Of a stretch of 64,000 bases of DNA, positions 43,255 through 53,261 are shown in pieces (positions within the stretch are counted from its first letter, which is position 1; each line of letters opens with the position of its first letter). This DNA comes from Gordonia alkanivorans NBRC 16433 (GTDB taxonomy: Bacteria; Actinomycetota; Actinomycetes; Mycobacteriales; Mycobacteriaceae): NCBI RefSeq assembly GCF_000225505.1, contig NZ_BACI01000067.1, positions 1-64,000 on the forward strand. The letters are read 5' to 3'. The notes under the pieces were generated by a model. It saw only the letters and a list, made by a program, of their open reading frames with translations, had not been told where the DNA came from and searched no databases. A program made the translations under genes and the position numbers.

Positions 43255-44594
43255 CGTCGGAGATCGAGACCGCCGACGAGGTGATCCACGCCGTCTCGGT
43301 CATCGCGACCAAGCGTGGGGGCGGCGAACTCAGCGACGCGCAGATTGCGTGGATGGTCGACGGCTACACCCGCGGCGAGGTCGCTCCGGAGCAGATGTCG
43401 TCGTTGTTGATGGCCGTCTATCTACGCGGGATGAACCGCCGGGAGATCGCGACCTGGACCCGCGCCATGATCGACAGCGGACGTCGAATGGACCTGACGG
43501 GCCTGCGTCGAGACGGCCGTCGGCTGATCACGGTCGACAAACACTCCACGGGCGGCGTCGGCGACAAGATCACGTTGCCCCTGACGCCGCTCGTCGCGTC
43601 GTTCGGCGTCGCGGTGCCGCAGCTGTCCGGTCGGGGTCTGGGCCACACCGGCGGCACCCTCGACAAGCTGGAATCGATCCCGGGCTGGCGGGCCGAGTTG
43701 AGCACCGAGGAGATGTTCACCCAGCTCGAACGCGTCGGCGCGGTCATCTGCGCCGCCGGCGCCGACCTCGCTCCCGCCGACCGCAAGCTCTACGCGCTGC
43801 GTGACGTCACCGGGACGGTCGAGTCCATCCCGCTGCTCGCCACCTCGATCATGAGCAAGAAGATCGCCGAGGGCACCGGCGCGCTGGTCCTCGATGTTAA
43901 GACCGGATCGGGCGCTTTCCTGCCCGACGAGTCCGATGCCCGCGAACTGGCGTCGACGATGGTCGAACTCGGACACGACGCCGGGGTCGACACCCGGGCG
44001 CTGATCACTGACATGAGCGTTCCGCTGGGCCTGACCGTCGGCAACGCCGTCGAGGTCGCCGAATCGATCGAGGTGCTCGCCGGCGGCGGACCCGCCGACG
44101 TCGTCGAGCTGACCCTGGCACTCGCTCGCGAGATGCTCGACGCCGCAGGCCTTCCCGACGCCGATCCCGCCGAGCATCTGGCCAACGGCCGGGCGATGGA
44201 CGCCTGGCGGTCGATGATCTCCGCGCAGGGTGGCGACCCGGATGCCCCGCTCCCGGTTGCCCGGCATCAGGATGTGTTCACCGCCGCCCGCGACGGCGTC
44301 GTGACCGGCATGGACGCGCGTGCGGTGGGGGACGCGGCCTGGCGACTGGGCGGTGGACGGTCCAAGCCCGGTGAATCGGTCTCGGCGGAGGCGGGTGTCA
44401 TGATCCACGCCAAACCGGGCGACCGTGTCCGCGCCGGCCAACCGCTGTTCACCTTGCACACGCAGGATGAGGACCGGATCGCGGGCGCGCGCTCGAGTCT
44501 CGGTGGTGCGGTGCGGATCGAGGACACCGATGGCGACACGAGCGGCGTCGGCGACCGGCCACTGATCATCGATTCGGTTAGGTTCACAAGATGA
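43251..44594 (+). CDS. deoA: Thymidine phosphorylase
   Basis: 447 residues. Splits thymidine (or deoxyuridine) with phosphate. The signature is [20 protein letters not shown]; the three-domain family pattern is complete ([34 protein letters not shown]-terminal, [17 protein letters not shown]-terminal). Overlaps cdd and add by four bases. Confidence 0.95.
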   Translation: MTSEIETADEVIHAVSVIATKRGGGELSDAQIAWMVDGYTRGEVAPEQMSSLLMAVYLRGMNRREIATWTRAMIDSGRRMDLTGLRRDGRRLITVDKHSTGGVGDKITLPLTPLVASFGVAVPQLSGRGLGHTGGTLDKLESIPGWRAELSTEEMFTQLERVGAVICAAGADLAPADRKLYALRDVTGTVESIPLLATSIMSKKIAEGTGALVLDVKTGSGAFLPDESDARELASTMVELGHDAGVDTRALITDMSVPLGLTVGNAVEVAESIEVLAGGGPADVVELTLALAREMLDAAGLPDADPAEHLANGRAMDAWRSMISAQGGDPDAPLPVARHQDVFTAARDGVVTGMDARAVGDAAWRLGGGRSKPGESVSAEAGVMIHAKPGDRVRAGQPLFTLHTQDEDRIAGARSSLGGAVRIEDTDGDTSGVGDRPLIIDSVRFTR

Positions 44595-45706
44595 CGACGC
44601 TGGATCCGGCGCATCTCACCCTCGCGCCCAAGGTGCTCCTGCACGACCACCTCGACGGCGGGCTGCGGCCGGCGACCGTCCTGGAACTCGCGCACGACGT
44701 CGGCTACGACGGACTGCCGGTCGACGACGCGGTCGGGCTGGGCCGCTGGTTCCGCGAGGCCGCCGACAGCGGGTCCCTCGAGCGATATCTGGAGACCTTC
44801 ACCCACACCGTCGCCGTCATGCAGACCGTCGACGCTCTCGAGCGGGTGGCGCGTGAGTGCGTGGAGGACCTCGCCGACGACAACGTCGTCTACGCCGAGG
44901 TCCGCTACGCACCCGAACAGCATCTCGAGGCCGGGCTCACCCTCGACGAGGTGGTCGAGGCGGTGCTGCGCGGATTCGCCGACGGTGAGCGGATCGCCGC
45001 CGACCGCGGGAAGACGATCATCGTCCGCTGTCTGGTCACCGCGATGCGGCACGCGGCCCGCTCGCGGGAGATCGCCGAACTCGCGGTGCGCTACCGCGAT
45101 CGCGGCGTCGTCGGCTTCGACATCGCCGGCGCCGAGGCCGGTCACCCGCCAACCCGTCATCTCGACGCCTTCGAGTACATGCGCGCCAACTCCGCGCCGT
45201 TCACCATCCACGCGGGCGAGGCATTCGGCCTGCCGTCGATCCACGAGGCCATCGGCTTCTGCGGCACGGACCGTCTCGGCCACGGAGTGCGCGTCTTCGA
45301 CGACGTCGAACTCCCCGACGGCGTCGACCTCGCAGCGCACTCCTTCACCGGGGCGAAGCTCGGTCTGATCGCGAACATCGTGCGCGACAAGCGGATTCCG
45401 CTCGAGCTGTGCCCGAGTTCGAATGTGCAGACCGGGGCGGTCAGCTCGCTCGCCGAGCACCCGTTCAACGTGCTGGCCCGACTCCGGTTCCGGGTCACCG
45501 TCAACACCGACAACCGGCTCATGGGCGACACCACGATGAGCAAGGAGTTCGGCCTGCTCGCCGACCAGTTCGGTTACGGCTGGGCCGATTTCGAACGCTT
45601 CACGGTCAACGCCATGAAGTCGGCGTTCATCCACTTCGACGAACGGCTCGATGTGATCGACGACGTGATCAAGCCGGGTTACGCGGTACTGCTCGGCTCG
45701 GGCTAG
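44591..45706 (+). CDS. add: Adenosine deaminase
   Basis: 371-residue TIM-barrel zinc deaminase turning adenosine into inosine. Metal-binding [36 protein letters not shown] and [16 protein letters not shown] are the family motifs with the catalytic Glu, His and Asp. Third gene of the salvage operon; it overlaps the 3' end of the convergent acidic protein gene by four bases. Confidence 0.95.
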   Translation: MTTLDPAHLTLAPKVLLHDHLDGGLRPATVLELAHDVGYDGLPVDDAVGLGRWFREAADSGSLERYLETFTHTVAVMQTVDALERVARECVEDLADDNVVYAEVRYAPEQHLEAGLTLDEVVEAVLRGFADGERIAADRGKTIIVRCLVTAMRHAARSREIAELAVRYRDRGVVGFDIAGAEAGHPPTRHLDAFEYMRANSAPFTIHAGEAFGLPSIHEAIGFCGTDRLGHGVRVFDDVELPDGVDLAAHSFTGAKLGLIANIVRDKRIPLELCPSSNVQTGAVSSLAEHPFNVLARLRFRVTVNTDNRLMGDTTMSKEFGLLADQFGYGWADFERFTVNAMKSAFIHFDERLDVIDDVIKPGYAVLLGSG

Positions 45707-46977
45707 CCTTTCTTGACGAGCCGGGTCTCGAAGTCGTGTTCGAGCGCGCGCCAGGCCTCGGCCTCGTTGTCGAACGGTCCGCTCGGGGCCATCCGCTTCG
45801 GGTCGGGGTTGACGGTGTAGTCGACGAACCAGCCGAGGGGAGTCGACGTGCCCAGTGCCTCGTTGACGGTGTCGTCGCCGGCGTAGTCGGCTGCGTCGGT
45901 GAACAGTTCGACGGCGAGGTCGAGCTGATCGCGGTCCATGCGGCGGGGTCCGTCGGCGATGTCCTCGGCGAGGCCGGGCAGCACGTAGACGTTGTCGTCG
46001 ATGACGTCGAATTCGAGTGAGCCGTTGGTGGCCTCGGTCCGGATGTCCTCGAACGTCATCAGCTCGGCCAGATCGTGGGCGTTGTCGTCGGCGAGGAAAC
46101 GTGAGAGCGACCGCGCCGAGGTGAACACGAAGATCTTGCCCTTGGCGCCCAGGAACACCGGGTCGTCGCCGAGGTAGCAGCGCAGCGTCAGGTACTCGTT
46201 GCCGCTCGTGACAATCTTGATCGGGTCGATGCCGACCGACGCCCAGAAATCGTCGTCGTCGTACTCGTCACCGTCATCTTCGTCGTCGTCCTCGTCTTCG
46301 TCTTCGTCGACGGTGTCGTCCGCGGTCTCGACGATCTCGATGTCGTCGTCGTCCGGTTCGTCTTCGTCTTCGGCGGAGGCGGCGGCCTCGAGTTCGGCCT
46401 CGGCGGTCTCGACTGCCTTGGCGTCGACCTTCGGCGTGGTGATGACCTCGTCGATGGCGTCGAGGACGTCGTCCCAGTGCTTGGCGATGAGACGGCCGAT
46501 GCGGACCCAGAGGTCGGTGCCCTCGCGGCCCTCGAAGTTGCGGGTACCGGTGGTGACCGCACCCAGGATCGGGTTGCCGTTGAAGAACTTCGTGATCGCG
46601 GTCAGTTCGCAGACCTCACCCAGGATGCGCACGATCTCGAGCGCGTCCTCGAGTTCGGCGATGACCTCGGGGGTCGGATCCTCGGCGGCCAGCTCGGGCA
46701 CGCCCACCAGGTCGTAGGTGTGGCGCTCGTCCGGGATCAACTCCTCGGCCTGCACGCCGACGATGGTCGGCCACGCCGGATGCTCGACGAGGTCGTTGTC
46801 GTCATTGGTGCGGACGAAGGCCGCGAGCTCGGCGACGCCGGGCAGGACGTAGAGATCCTCGTCGAGACCGAGGAACGCCTCCCACTCGTCGTCACCCTCT
46901 CGCCAGCGGGGTGCCCACAGGGTGAAGCTGTTTCCGTCGGTGAGTCCGAGCTCAATCGGGACGATGTCTCCGGCCAT
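45703..46977 (-). CDS. Acidic conserved protein, Rv3311-type
   Basis: 424 residues. Two similar halves ([14 protein letters not shown] and [15 protein letters not shown] type segments, each with a beta strand-rich motif) flank a long acidic linker, about residues 195-245, that is nearly all Asp and Glu. Mycobacteria have a conserved protein of this length at the same place (Rv3311 by memory), sometimes labelled primosomal protein without proof. No catalytic motif seen; function unknown. Confidence 0.78.
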   Translation of the reverse strand: MAGDIVPIELGLTDGNSFTLWAPRWREGDDEWEAFLGLDEDLYVLPGVAELAAFVRTNDDNDLVEHPAWPTIVGVQAEELIPDERHTYDLVGVPELAAEDPTPEVIAELEDALEIVRILGEVCELTAITKFFNGNPILGAVTTGTRNFEGREGTDLWVRIGRLIAKHWDDVLDAIDEVITTPKVDAKAVETAEAELEAAASAEDEDEPDDDDIEIVETADDTVDEDEDEDDDEDDGDEYDDDDFWASVGIDPIKIVTSGNEYLTLRCYLGDDPVFLGAKGKIFVFTSARSLSRFLADDNAHDLAELMTFEDIRTEATNGSLEFDVIDDNVYVLPGLAEDIADGPRRMDRDQLDLAVELFTDAADYAGDDTVNEALGTSTPLGWFVDYTVNPDPKRMAPSGPFDNEAEAWRALEHDFETRLVKKG

Positions 46978-47055
46978 GGGGACACAGCCTAGCGATTGAT
47001 CGCCGTGGATCCAGTAGTGCCCCCACAGAGGCCGAACGGTTTTCGTGCCGAGTCG

Positions 47056-48018
47056 TCATCGGGGCCGGAAGAATCCTTCGAAGGTCTGGTCGAGATTCGT
47101 GGTCCGAACCGGTGAGACGCCGACCGGATCGCCGGCCTCGATCATCTGATCGTTGCCGATGTACATGGCCACGTGCCCGGACCACACGGCGAGATCGCCG
47201 GGCTGTAGTTGGGCCTGTGACACGCGGATTCCGGCGGTGTCCTGATCCTGGGCCAGGCGGGGGAGATCGAGACCGGCCTGCCGATATGCCCATCTGGTGA
47301 AACCGCTGCAGTCGAAACCGGCGGGCGTCGTCCCGCCCCAGAGATAAGGAACACCCCGCTGGCTCAGTGCCGCGCGCACTGCCTTCGCCGCCCGCTCGTT
47401 CGGCGCGTACGCCACCGAACCGTCGGGGAGCGTGATCGGCACGCCTCCGGACACCGGCGACACCGACAGTCGCTCAGCGGTGGCCGGGTCGCTGGTGGTC
47501 GTGACCGATGCGGGTGCGATCCGCCGGCCGAGGGCCGCCATCGCATCGGTGTCGGAGCGGAGGTCGGCACGTGTGCGAGCGACGATCTCGAGACCACGGC
47601 CGAGATGCCCGGCCGCCACCGGCAGCATCGTCAGCAGCCCGGCCGGGGTGAACAGCTCGCTCCCGAAGGCGCGAGCCCGACGTTCGAGGGAGTCCACCAG
47701 GCCGAGGAGTCGGGTCGACGCCGACTGCACTTTTCCGCCGGCGCTCTCGACGAGGCGGGCGAAGTCGTCGGCGTCGTCGGTCAGCATGCCCATGCTCTGC
47801 TGAACTCGTCCCGTGGCGTCGACGGCCGCCGCGGCGCCGGAGCCCTCCCAGTGCGTGCGCACCGCTTCGGTCGCGGCTGTCGATCCACGGCGTGCGGCGT
47901 CGACAGCATCCGCTGCGGCACGGATCGTCTCCGCCGGATTGCCCGGCGCGAGGACGCCGGTGCCCAGCGCGGCGACGAGCTGTCGTAGGGGTTCGGCGAA
48001 CATCGCGGCGTCGAGCAT
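47056..48018 (-). CDS. NlpC/P60 peptidase with ESX-like helical N terminus
   Basis: 320 residues. The N-terminal ~200 are helical, Ala-rich, and resemble ESX/WXG-type or PPE-like segments. The C-terminal NlpC/P60 domain has the catalytic C237 in AGFDCSGFTRWAY and His about 282 in WSGHVAMYIG; such enzymes cut D-Glu-mDAP bonds in peptidoglycan. No signal peptide, so type VII export is plausible. The start overlaps the upstream small gene's stop by one base. Confidence 0.85.
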   Translation of the reverse strand: MLDAAMFAEPLRQLVAALGTGVLAPGNPAETIRAAADAVDAARRGSTAATEAVRTHWEGSGAAAAVDATGRVQQSMGMLTDDADDFARLVESAGGKVQSASTRLLGLVDSLERRARAFGSELFTPAGLLTMLPVAAGHLGRGLEIVARTRADLRSDTDAMAALGRRIAPASVTTTSDPATAERLSVSPVSGGVPITLPDGSVAYAPNERAAKAVRAALSQRGVPYLWGGTTPAGFDCSGFTRWAYRQAGLDLPRLAQDQDTAGIRVSQAQLQPGDLAVWSGHVAMYIGNDQMIEAGDPVGVSPVRTTNLDQTFEGFFRPR

Positions 48019-48308
48019 CAGAGGGTGAACCCCCGGTCGGCGGCCGCGCAGTCGCAGGCGAGGTAGGTCTCGTCGGCGCGGCGGGTGGCCGACGCGACCT
48101 GTTCCTGCCGCGCCGCCGTCGTCTCGAGGTTGCTCCGGTGGACCCGAAGGAACTCGACCACCGCGGCGAGGAACTCCGCGCCGATGATCCCGAACGTGAT
48201 CGCGAGGTCGACCAGAGCCGCCTCGTCGGTGCGGGCCTGATCGCCGACCAGCACGCTCCCGGCGCGGTGCGTCGACGAGAATTCCTGCAGCGCCGGTGAT
48301 TTCGTCAT
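48018..48308 (-). CDS. Small helical ESX/EspC-like protein
   Basis: 96 residues, mostly helical, e.g. LVDLAITFGIIGAEFLAAVVEFLRVHRSNLETTAARQEQVASATRRAD. The size and gene coupling to an NlpC/P60 enzyme suit an ESX-type substrate or EspC-like partner, but the WXG motif itself is not seen. Start ATG at 48308 with GGGAAA upstream. Assignment by context; function unknown. Confidence 0.6.
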   Translation of the reverse strand: MTKSPALQEFSSTHRAGSVLVGDQARTDEAALVDLAITFGIIGAEFLAAVVEFLRVHRSNLETTAARQEQVASATRRADETYLACDCAAADRGFTL

Positions 48309-48483
48309 CAGGACGGTTTCCCGGGCATTCCCGGGAGGGGGGAGGATGGCGGATGGGGCCGTGGATCGCGGGCTCATGGGTTTCTGACGCGGCGGGCGTC
48401 GGTTCGGTTCCATCGGGTGCGATCGAACCTCGTCGGCGGCGTTGCGCGATACCTCAATGCGCACGTGGGTGAGGCACAGGAAA

Positions 48484-48496
48484 TAGTCTGGTCGGC
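48484..48496 (+). promoter_or_regulatory. -10 element giving a leaderless upp message
   Basis: TAGTCT at 48484-48489 is followed by seven bases and the ATG at 48497. No strong -35. Confidence 0.42.
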
Positions 48497-49120
48497 ATGG
48501 AACGCCTGATCGTCGACCATCCTCTCGCCGCCGCTCGTCTGACGACGATGCGAGACGAGACCACCGACAACGCCGGATTCCGTGCGGCACTCTCGGATCT
48601 CACCCAGATGCTGATCTACGAGGCTCTGGCGGCCGCGCCCCGTGCCGACCTCGAGATCAAGACGCCACTGGTCCCGCACACCGGATCACGGCTGGCGAAG
48701 CCGCCGCTGCTGGTCCCGGTCCTGCGTGCGGGCCTCGGGATGGTCGAGCAGGCGCATGCGATGGTGCCCGAGTCCCGGGTCGGTTTCGTGGGCATCGCCC
48801 GCGACGAGGAGACCGCCCAGCCGGTGCCGTATCTCGAGTCCCTGCCCGAGGACCTCTCCGGGCTGCCCGTCTTCGTCCTCGACCCGATGCTCGCGACCGG
48901 CGGGTCGATGCTGCACACGATCGAACTGCTCGTCGCGCGCAACGCCACCGACATCACCGCGGTCTGCGTCGTCGCGGCACCCCAGGGTGTGGAGTTGCTC
49001 GAGAAGTCGGGCCATCCGTGCCGTCTCGTCGTGGCCGCGATCGACGAGGGCCTCGACGACGTCAACTACATCGTGCCGGGACTCGGCGACGCCGGCGACC
49101 GTCAGTTCGGCCCGCGCTGA
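48497..49120 (+). CDS. upp: Uracil phosphoribosyltransferase
   Basis: 207 residues. Makes UMP from uracil and PRPP. The PRPP motif is [14 protein letters not shown], preceded by [18 protein letters not shown], both highly conserved in Upp, with the uracil site [14 protein letters not shown] at the C terminus. Completes salvage of uracil released by the deoA/cdd products. Confidence 0.96.
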   Translation: MERLIVDHPLAAARLTTMRDETTDNAGFRAALSDLTQMLIYEALAAAPRADLEIKTPLVPHTGSRLAKPPLLVPVLRAGLGMVEQAHAMVPESRVGFVGIARDEETAQPVPYLESLPEDLSGLPVFVLDPMLATGGSMLHTIELLVARNATDITAVCVVAAPQGVELLEKSGHPCRLVVAAIDEGLDDVNYIVPGLGDAGDRQFGPR

Positions 49121-49150
49121 CGGAGATCCGGGCCGGCCGGTCGTGATCGG

Positions 49151-49834
49151 TCAGCCGGGTGACGACCAGTAGGCGAGCATCGGTTCGTTCGCCAGAACCG
49201 AACCGCCCTCCACGATGGTGAGACTCGACGGGGACACCAGGTAGCGGACGGCTCCGTTGCGTGCCTCGAAGGTGTTGCCGACACGGGTCGGGAACTGCAG
49301 CTCGATGCCACCCTCGGGTGCCTGCCCCTTGTAGTACCAGCGACCCGTCTGGTTGCCGACCTGGCAGATGACCACGCGCGACCGGGAAGTCTGACCGATC
49401 GCGACCGCCGGGTCGTCGGCGGCGTTGCAGCGCGGGCCGGTCACGAATCCCTGCCAATCGGCGCCCGCCACGGGCGGGGCGGGACGGTTCGTCGGCGGCG
49501 ACGGCGTGGTTGTGATGGTGGTCTGGGTCGTCGGCGGGGACTGGGTGACCGTGCTCGTGACCGTCGGGAGCTCCGAGGTCGTGGAACTCGCGGCGACCTC
49601 GTCGGACGATTCCTCGTCGGCAGGTATCAGCAGGAATGCGGCCAGCACGCCCGCGACCACCAGCAGGATGCCGGCGCCGATGGCCACGAGGACCGCGGGT
49701 GATGTCCACGGCGAACGCGGCGGTGGGGGCGGCGGACCCTGCGGATGGCCACCCGGCCCGTAGGCGCCCGGGTACCCGCCGGGCGGGTACCCGCCGGGCG
49801 GGTAACCGCCGGAACCGTCGGGTGGGTAGGTCAT
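49151..49834 (-). CDS. Pro-rich membrane-anchored protein
   Basis: 227 residues: a cytosolic N terminus of YPPGG repeats, a poly-Pro run, one transmembrane helix (VLVAIGAGILLVVAGVLAAFLLI), a Thr/Pro linker, and an outer domain of about 110 residues (WQGFVTGPRCN...CQVGNQTGRWYYKGQ) with a Cys pair. Such layouts are common in actinobacterial envelope proteins of unknown function. The ATG at 49834 fits; the open frame extends upstream with poorer sequence. Confidence 0.72.
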   Translation of the reverse strand: MTYPPDGSGGYPPGGYPPGGYPGAYGPGGHPQGPPPPPPRSPWTSPAVLVAIGAGILLVVAGVLAAFLLIPADEESSDEVAASSTTSELPTVTSTVTQSPPTTQTTITTTPSPPTNRPAPPVAGADWQGFVTGPRCNAADDPAVAIGQTSRSRVVICQVGNQTGRWYYKGQAPEGGIELQFPTRVGNTFEARNGAVRYLVSPSSLTIVEGGSVLANEPMLAYWSSPG

Positions 49835-49892
49835 GGTGCTCCTCGAGTTCTGTCGGGACTCGTCGGGGGAGGAATCGCCGCCGGGATCGGTT

Positions 49893-50696
49893 CTACAGCT
49901 CGCCGATGATCTGGGCGAGCAGTTCGCCCATACGCGTCGCCGATGTACGCCCGACCTCGAGTACCTCGGCGTGACTGAGGTGTTCACCGGTCATCCCGGC
50001 GGCCAGGTTGGTCACCAGCGAGACCCCGAGGACCTCGAGTCCCGCGGCCCGGGCGGCGATGGTCTCGTGCACCGTGGACATGCCGACCAGGTCGGCGCCC
50101 AGCGTGCGCAGCATGCGGATCTCGGCGGGGGTCTCGTAATGCGGTCCGGGCAGGCCGGCGTAAACACCCTCGGCGAGCGCCGGGTCCACGCGGCGGGCGA
50201 TCCCGCGCAGCCGCGGGGAGTAGGCGTCCACGAGGTCGACGAACTGCGCGCCGACCAGCGGGGAACGCGCGGTCAGGTTGAGATGGTCGGAGAGGAGCAC
50301 CGGCTGACCCACCGACATGTCCTCGCGCAGACCACCGGCGGCGTTGGTGAGCACGACCGTGTGGACGCCGGCGGCCGCCGCGGTACGCACCGGATGCACG
50401 ACCCGCGCGAGGTCGTGACCCTCGTAGGCGTGAATCCGGCCGAGCATCAACAGGACTCGGCGGTCACCGACCCGCACGGAATGGATCACGCCACCGTGGC
50501 CGGCAGCCTTGGGCGGGGTGAAGCCGGGGATCGAGGACATCGGCAGCGAACGGATCGGTGCACCGAACGCGTCGGCCGCCGGGGCCCACCCGGAACCGAG
50601 GATCACGGCCACATCGTGTGCGGCGGCGTCGGTCTCGGCGGCGATGGTGGCGGCCGCGACGATGGCCGCGGCGTCGGCGTCGGCAGTGGGATCCAT
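49893..50696 (-). CDS. deoD: Purine nucleoside phosphorylase
   Basis: 267-residue trimeric class I PNP that splits inosine and guanosine with phosphate. [78 protein letters not shown] and [10 protein letters not shown] are the family landmarks. Inosine from adenosine deaminase would be a substrate. Divergent from the enoyl-CoA hydratase gene. Confidence 0.95.
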   Translation of the reverse strand: MDPTADADAAAIVAAATIAAETDAAAHDVAVILGSGWAPAADAFGAPIRSLPMSSIPGFTPPKAAGHGGVIHSVRVGDRRVLLMLGRIHAYEGHDLARVVHPVRTAAAAGVHTVVLTNAAGGLREDMSVGQPVLLSDHLNLTARSPLVGAQFVDLVDAYSPRLRGIARRVDPALAEGVYAGLPGPHYETPAEIRMLRTLGADLVGMSTVHETIAARAAGLEVLGVSLVTNLAAGMTGEHLSHAEVLEVGRTSATRMGELLAQIIGEL

Positions 50697-50720
50697 GCGC
50701 CAACCCTAAACGGTGATCCC

Positions 50721-50776
50721 GACGCCGGTGCGGCACCGCGGCGTCGTGCGAGCGCCGTGCGCGGAGTGGACTCCGC
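50721..50776. promoter_or_regulatory. Two inverted repeats in the deoD/enoyl-CoA hydratase gap
   Basis: GACGCCGGTGC (50721-50731) pairs with GCACC...GCGTC (50733-50745), apart from a small bulge, and GCGGAGT-GG-ACTCCGC (50761-50776) is a perfect repeat with seven-base arms. Between the genes is only 99 bases. They may be operators or a divergent terminator-like structure. Confidence 0.32.
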
Positions 50777-50783
50777 GGAGCGA

Positions 50784-50795
50784 TAAGGTCAGTTC
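50784..50795 (+). promoter_or_regulatory. -10 element of the enoyl-CoA hydratase gene
   Basis: TAAGGT (50784-50789) followed by six bases and the ATG at 50796; leaderless start. The palindrome at 50761-50776 occupies the -35 area. Confidence 0.45.
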
Positions 50796-51497
50796 ATGCC
50801 ATATCTCAACGAGGTCGGGGAGGTCGTCGAACTCCATCTCGGGGCCAAGGGCGCCGAGCTCGACGAGTCGAACCCCGAGAACCGCTTCCGTCTGGAATGG
50901 CTCGACGAGGTGGAACGGTTGCTCGCTGAGGTGAGCGCCGACCCGAAGCGTCCAATGGTGCTGACCGCGACCGGCAAGTTCTTCACCAACGGGCTCGACA
51001 CCGACCACATCTTCGCCGCGCCGGATCAGCTGCCCGCATACCTCGACCGGGTGCACGCGCTGTACGCCACGATCCTCACCCTCCCGGTGCCGACGGTCGC
51101 GGCCGTCAACGGGCACGCCTTCGGCGCCGGCGCCATGCTCGCCCTCTGCGCCGACCACCTGGTGATGCGTACCGAGCGCGGATTCTGGTCGCTGCCCGAG
51201 GCGGCCCTGAACATGCCGTTCACCCGCGGCATGTCGACGCTTCTGCGCACGCGACTCACCGACCGGACCGCGACCGAGGCGATGTACACCAGCCGCCGCT
51301 ACGGTGCCGCCGATGCGGTCGCCGCCGGCATCGTCGACGAGGCGGTGGAGGCGGATCGACTGACCGCCCGCGCCGCCGAGATCGCCACCGCCCGTGCCGC
51401 GACGGTGGGTCCCAATCTCGCGCTGATCAAGCGGGGACTCCGCGGACCGCTGCTCGCCGACCTCGCCGTCCCGACTCCCGCCGGGGTCCTGTCGTGA
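50796..51497 (+). CDS. Enoyl-CoA hydratase/isomerase family protein
   Basis: 233-residue crotonase-fold protein. The oxyanion-hole segments are MVLTATGKFFTNGLDTDHI and VAAVNGHAFGAGAMLALCAD. The Glu expected in hydratases after the second loop is not apparent at the usual place (GFWSLPEAALNMPFTRGM), so an isomerase or other crotonase activity is more likely. Overlaps the next gene by four bases (GTGA). Confidence 0.85.
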   Translation: MPYLNEVGEVVELHLGAKGAELDESNPENRFRLEWLDEVERLLAEVSADPKRPMVLTATGKFFTNGLDTDHIFAAPDQLPAYLDRVHALYATILTLPVPTVAAVNGHAFGAGAMLALCADHLVMRTERGFWSLPEAALNMPFTRGMSTLLRTRLTDRTATEAMYTSRRYGAADAVAAGIVDEAVEADRLTARAAEIATARAATVGPNLALIKRGLRGPLLADLAVPTPAGVLS

Positions 51498-52729
51498 CCG
51501 GTGCGCAGGCGGGCAGCCTGCCCGACGCGTCGAAGATCATCGACGCATGGCTGGCCGCGCACGGTCCTCGGTTGATCGCCTGGCGGCGCGACCTCCACGC
51601 CCACCCCGAACTGTCCCGGCAAGAGGTGCGCACCACCGAACTGGTGATGGCCGAGCTGTTGGCGGTGGGACTCGCCCCGCGTCGGCTCCCACTGGGCACC
51701 GGCGTCGTCTGCGACCTCGGCCCGGCCGGTGAACCGCGGATCGGCCTGCGCGCCGACATGGACGCGCTGCCGGTCACCGAACACACCGGCCTCCCGTTCA
51801 CCTCGACGGTCGAGGGCGCGTCCCACTCCTGCGGACACGACGCCCATACCGCGATCCTGATCGGCGTGGCCAAGCTCCTGGCCTCGGCCGGACCGCTCCC
51901 GGTGGGGGTCCGGCTGATCTTCCAGGCGGCCGAGGAGGTCATGCCGGGCGGTGCGCTCGACGCCATCGAGGCCGGAGTGACCAGCGGGCTCGGACGCATC
52001 TTCGCGCTGCACTGCGATCCGCGTCTGCCCGTCGGCACCGTCGGCCTGCGGTCGGGTCCGCTGACCTCGGCGGCCGACCACATCGACCTGCAACTCCACT
52101 CCGCGGGCGGCCACACGTCCCGCCCGCACCTGACCGGCGACCTGATCTACGCGATGGGCACCGTGATCACCGGGCTGCCCGGGGTTCTGTCGCGGCGCGT
52201 CGACCCGCGCTCGGGAACCGTGATGGTGTGGGGTGCGGCCAACGCCGGCAGCGCCGCCAACGCCATCCCGCAGGAAGGCAGGATGCGCGGCACGGTACGC
52301 ACCGGCGACCACGACACCTGGGCCGCGCTCGAACCGCTGGTCCGCAGCGTCGTCGGCGAACTCCTGGCGCCGCTCGGCGTGCGCTACGACCTCTCCTACT
52401 TCCGGGGTGTGCCGCCCGTGGTCAACGACGAGATCGCCGTGGGCATGCTGGAACGCGCGGTCGCCGCGATCGGCCCCGACGCCGTCGCCGCCACCCCGCA
52501 GTCACCCGGCGGCGAGGACTTCTCCTGGTACCTCGAGCAGGTGCCGGGCGCGATGGCCCGGCTCGGCGTGTGGGACGGTTTCGGCCCGCAGGTCGATCTG
52601 CACGCACCGAACTTCGACCTCGACGAACGTGCCCTGGCGATCGGTGTCCGCACCCTCGCGGGCGTCGTCCTCAACGCGCGCAGCGCCGCCGGCGAACCGC
52701 CGGAGCTCACGCCGCCGTTCGCGCCCTAG
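51494..52729 (+). CDS. amiA1: M20-family amidohydrolase (AmiA1-like)
   Basis: 411 residues of the N-acyl-L-amino acid amidohydrolase/IAA-amino-acid hydrolase family. Metal-binding SHSCGHDAHTA, the catalytic EE in QAAEEVMPGGAL and the last ligand in PGGEDFSWY; dimerisation domain in between. Hydrolyses an amide of an N-acylated amino acid or peptide. Corresponds to amiA1/amiB1 (Rv3305c/Rv3306c) by memory. It ends just before three tandem repeats. Confidence 0.9.
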   Translation: MTGAQAGSLPDASKIIDAWLAAHGPRLIAWRRDLHAHPELSRQEVRTTELVMAELLAVGLAPRRLPLGTGVVCDLGPAGEPRIGLRADMDALPVTEHTGLPFTSTVEGASHSCGHDAHTAILIGVAKLLASAGPLPVGVRLIFQAAEEVMPGGALDAIEAGVTSGLGRIFALHCDPRLPVGTVGLRSGPLTSAADHIDLQLHSAGGHTSRPHLTGDLIYAMGTVITGLPGVLSRRVDPRSGTVMVWGAANAGSAANAIPQEGRMRGTVRTGDHDTWAALEPLVRSVVGELLAPLGVRYDLSYFRGVPPVVNDEIAVGMLERAVAAIGPDAVAATPQSPGGEDFSWYLEQVPGAMARLGVWDGFGPQVDLHAPNFDLDERALAIGVRTLAGVVLNARSAAGEPPELTPPFAP

Positions 52730-52797
52730 GCCTCAGGGTTCGACGGGCCCCGGCCTCAGGATTCGACGGGCCCTGGCCTCAGGATTCGACGGGCCCT
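52729..52797. repeat. Three 23-base tandem repeats
   Basis: Copies at 52729-52751, 52752-52774 and 52775-52797. Unit starts GGCCTCAGGATTCGACGGG and ends CCCT; copy 1 differs at two positions. They fill the gap between the convergent amidohydrolase and gamma-glutamylcyclotransferase genes, and the third copy contains the latter's stop codon. They may act as terminator or reflect slippage. Confidence 0.85.
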
Positions 52798-53261
52798 GGC
52801 CCGGGGCCGACGTTGCGCGACTCGCGCAACCGCAGGTCCTGCACGTAGTCGGCGGGGGCACCGGCGATCTCCGCCGCCTCGGCCATGACACCGAGGTAGC
52901 GGGCCGAGGGGAGACCGCCCTCGTAGGCGTCGAGCACGTAGAGCCAGGCCAGCACGGGGCCGTCGGCGGTGTCGACGCGGGCGCGGATCTTGCGGTGGAT
53001 GCCGAGTTCGGAGCCCTCCCAGCGGTCGAGCAGCTCCTCGTCCTCGGTGGTCACGTCGTACAGGACGACGAAGACACGGGCGTCGGGGTCGTCACGATCC
53101 TCGGTGACCGTCGCCAGGGATCCCTCCCAGCCGATGTCGCCGCCACCGAAGGTCAGACGCCACCCGCGAAGCCATCCGGTACCCGACATCGGCGAGTGTG
53201 GCGCACGTTCCGCCATCTGCTCGGGATGCATGTTGCTTCCGTAGGCTGCGTAAATCGGCAC
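52779..53261 (-). CDS. Gamma-glutamylcyclotransferase family protein
   Basis: 160 residues. The YGSN motif (IYAAYGSNMHPEQM) binds the gamma-glutamyl group and the acid lies in the second half (DRWEGSELGIHRK). The C terminus GPGPGPVES lies in the tandem-repeat array. Family members release 5-oxoproline from gamma-glutamyl amines or peptides. GTG start. Corresponds to Rv3304 by memory. Confidence 0.82.
   Translation of the reverse strand: MPIYAAYGSNMHPEQMAERAPHSPMSGTGWLRGWRLTFGGGDIGWEGSLATVTEDRDDPDARVFVVLYDVTTEDEELLDRWEGSELGIHRKIRARVDTADGPVLAWLYVLDAYEGGLPSARYLGVMAEAAEIAGAPADYVQDLRLRESRNVGPGPGPVES

Noticed and set aside
46240-46400. CGTCGTC/TCTTCG microsatellite-like stretch
   Set aside because: It is the coding sequence of the Asp/Glu linker of the Rv3311-type gene, not an independent repeat.
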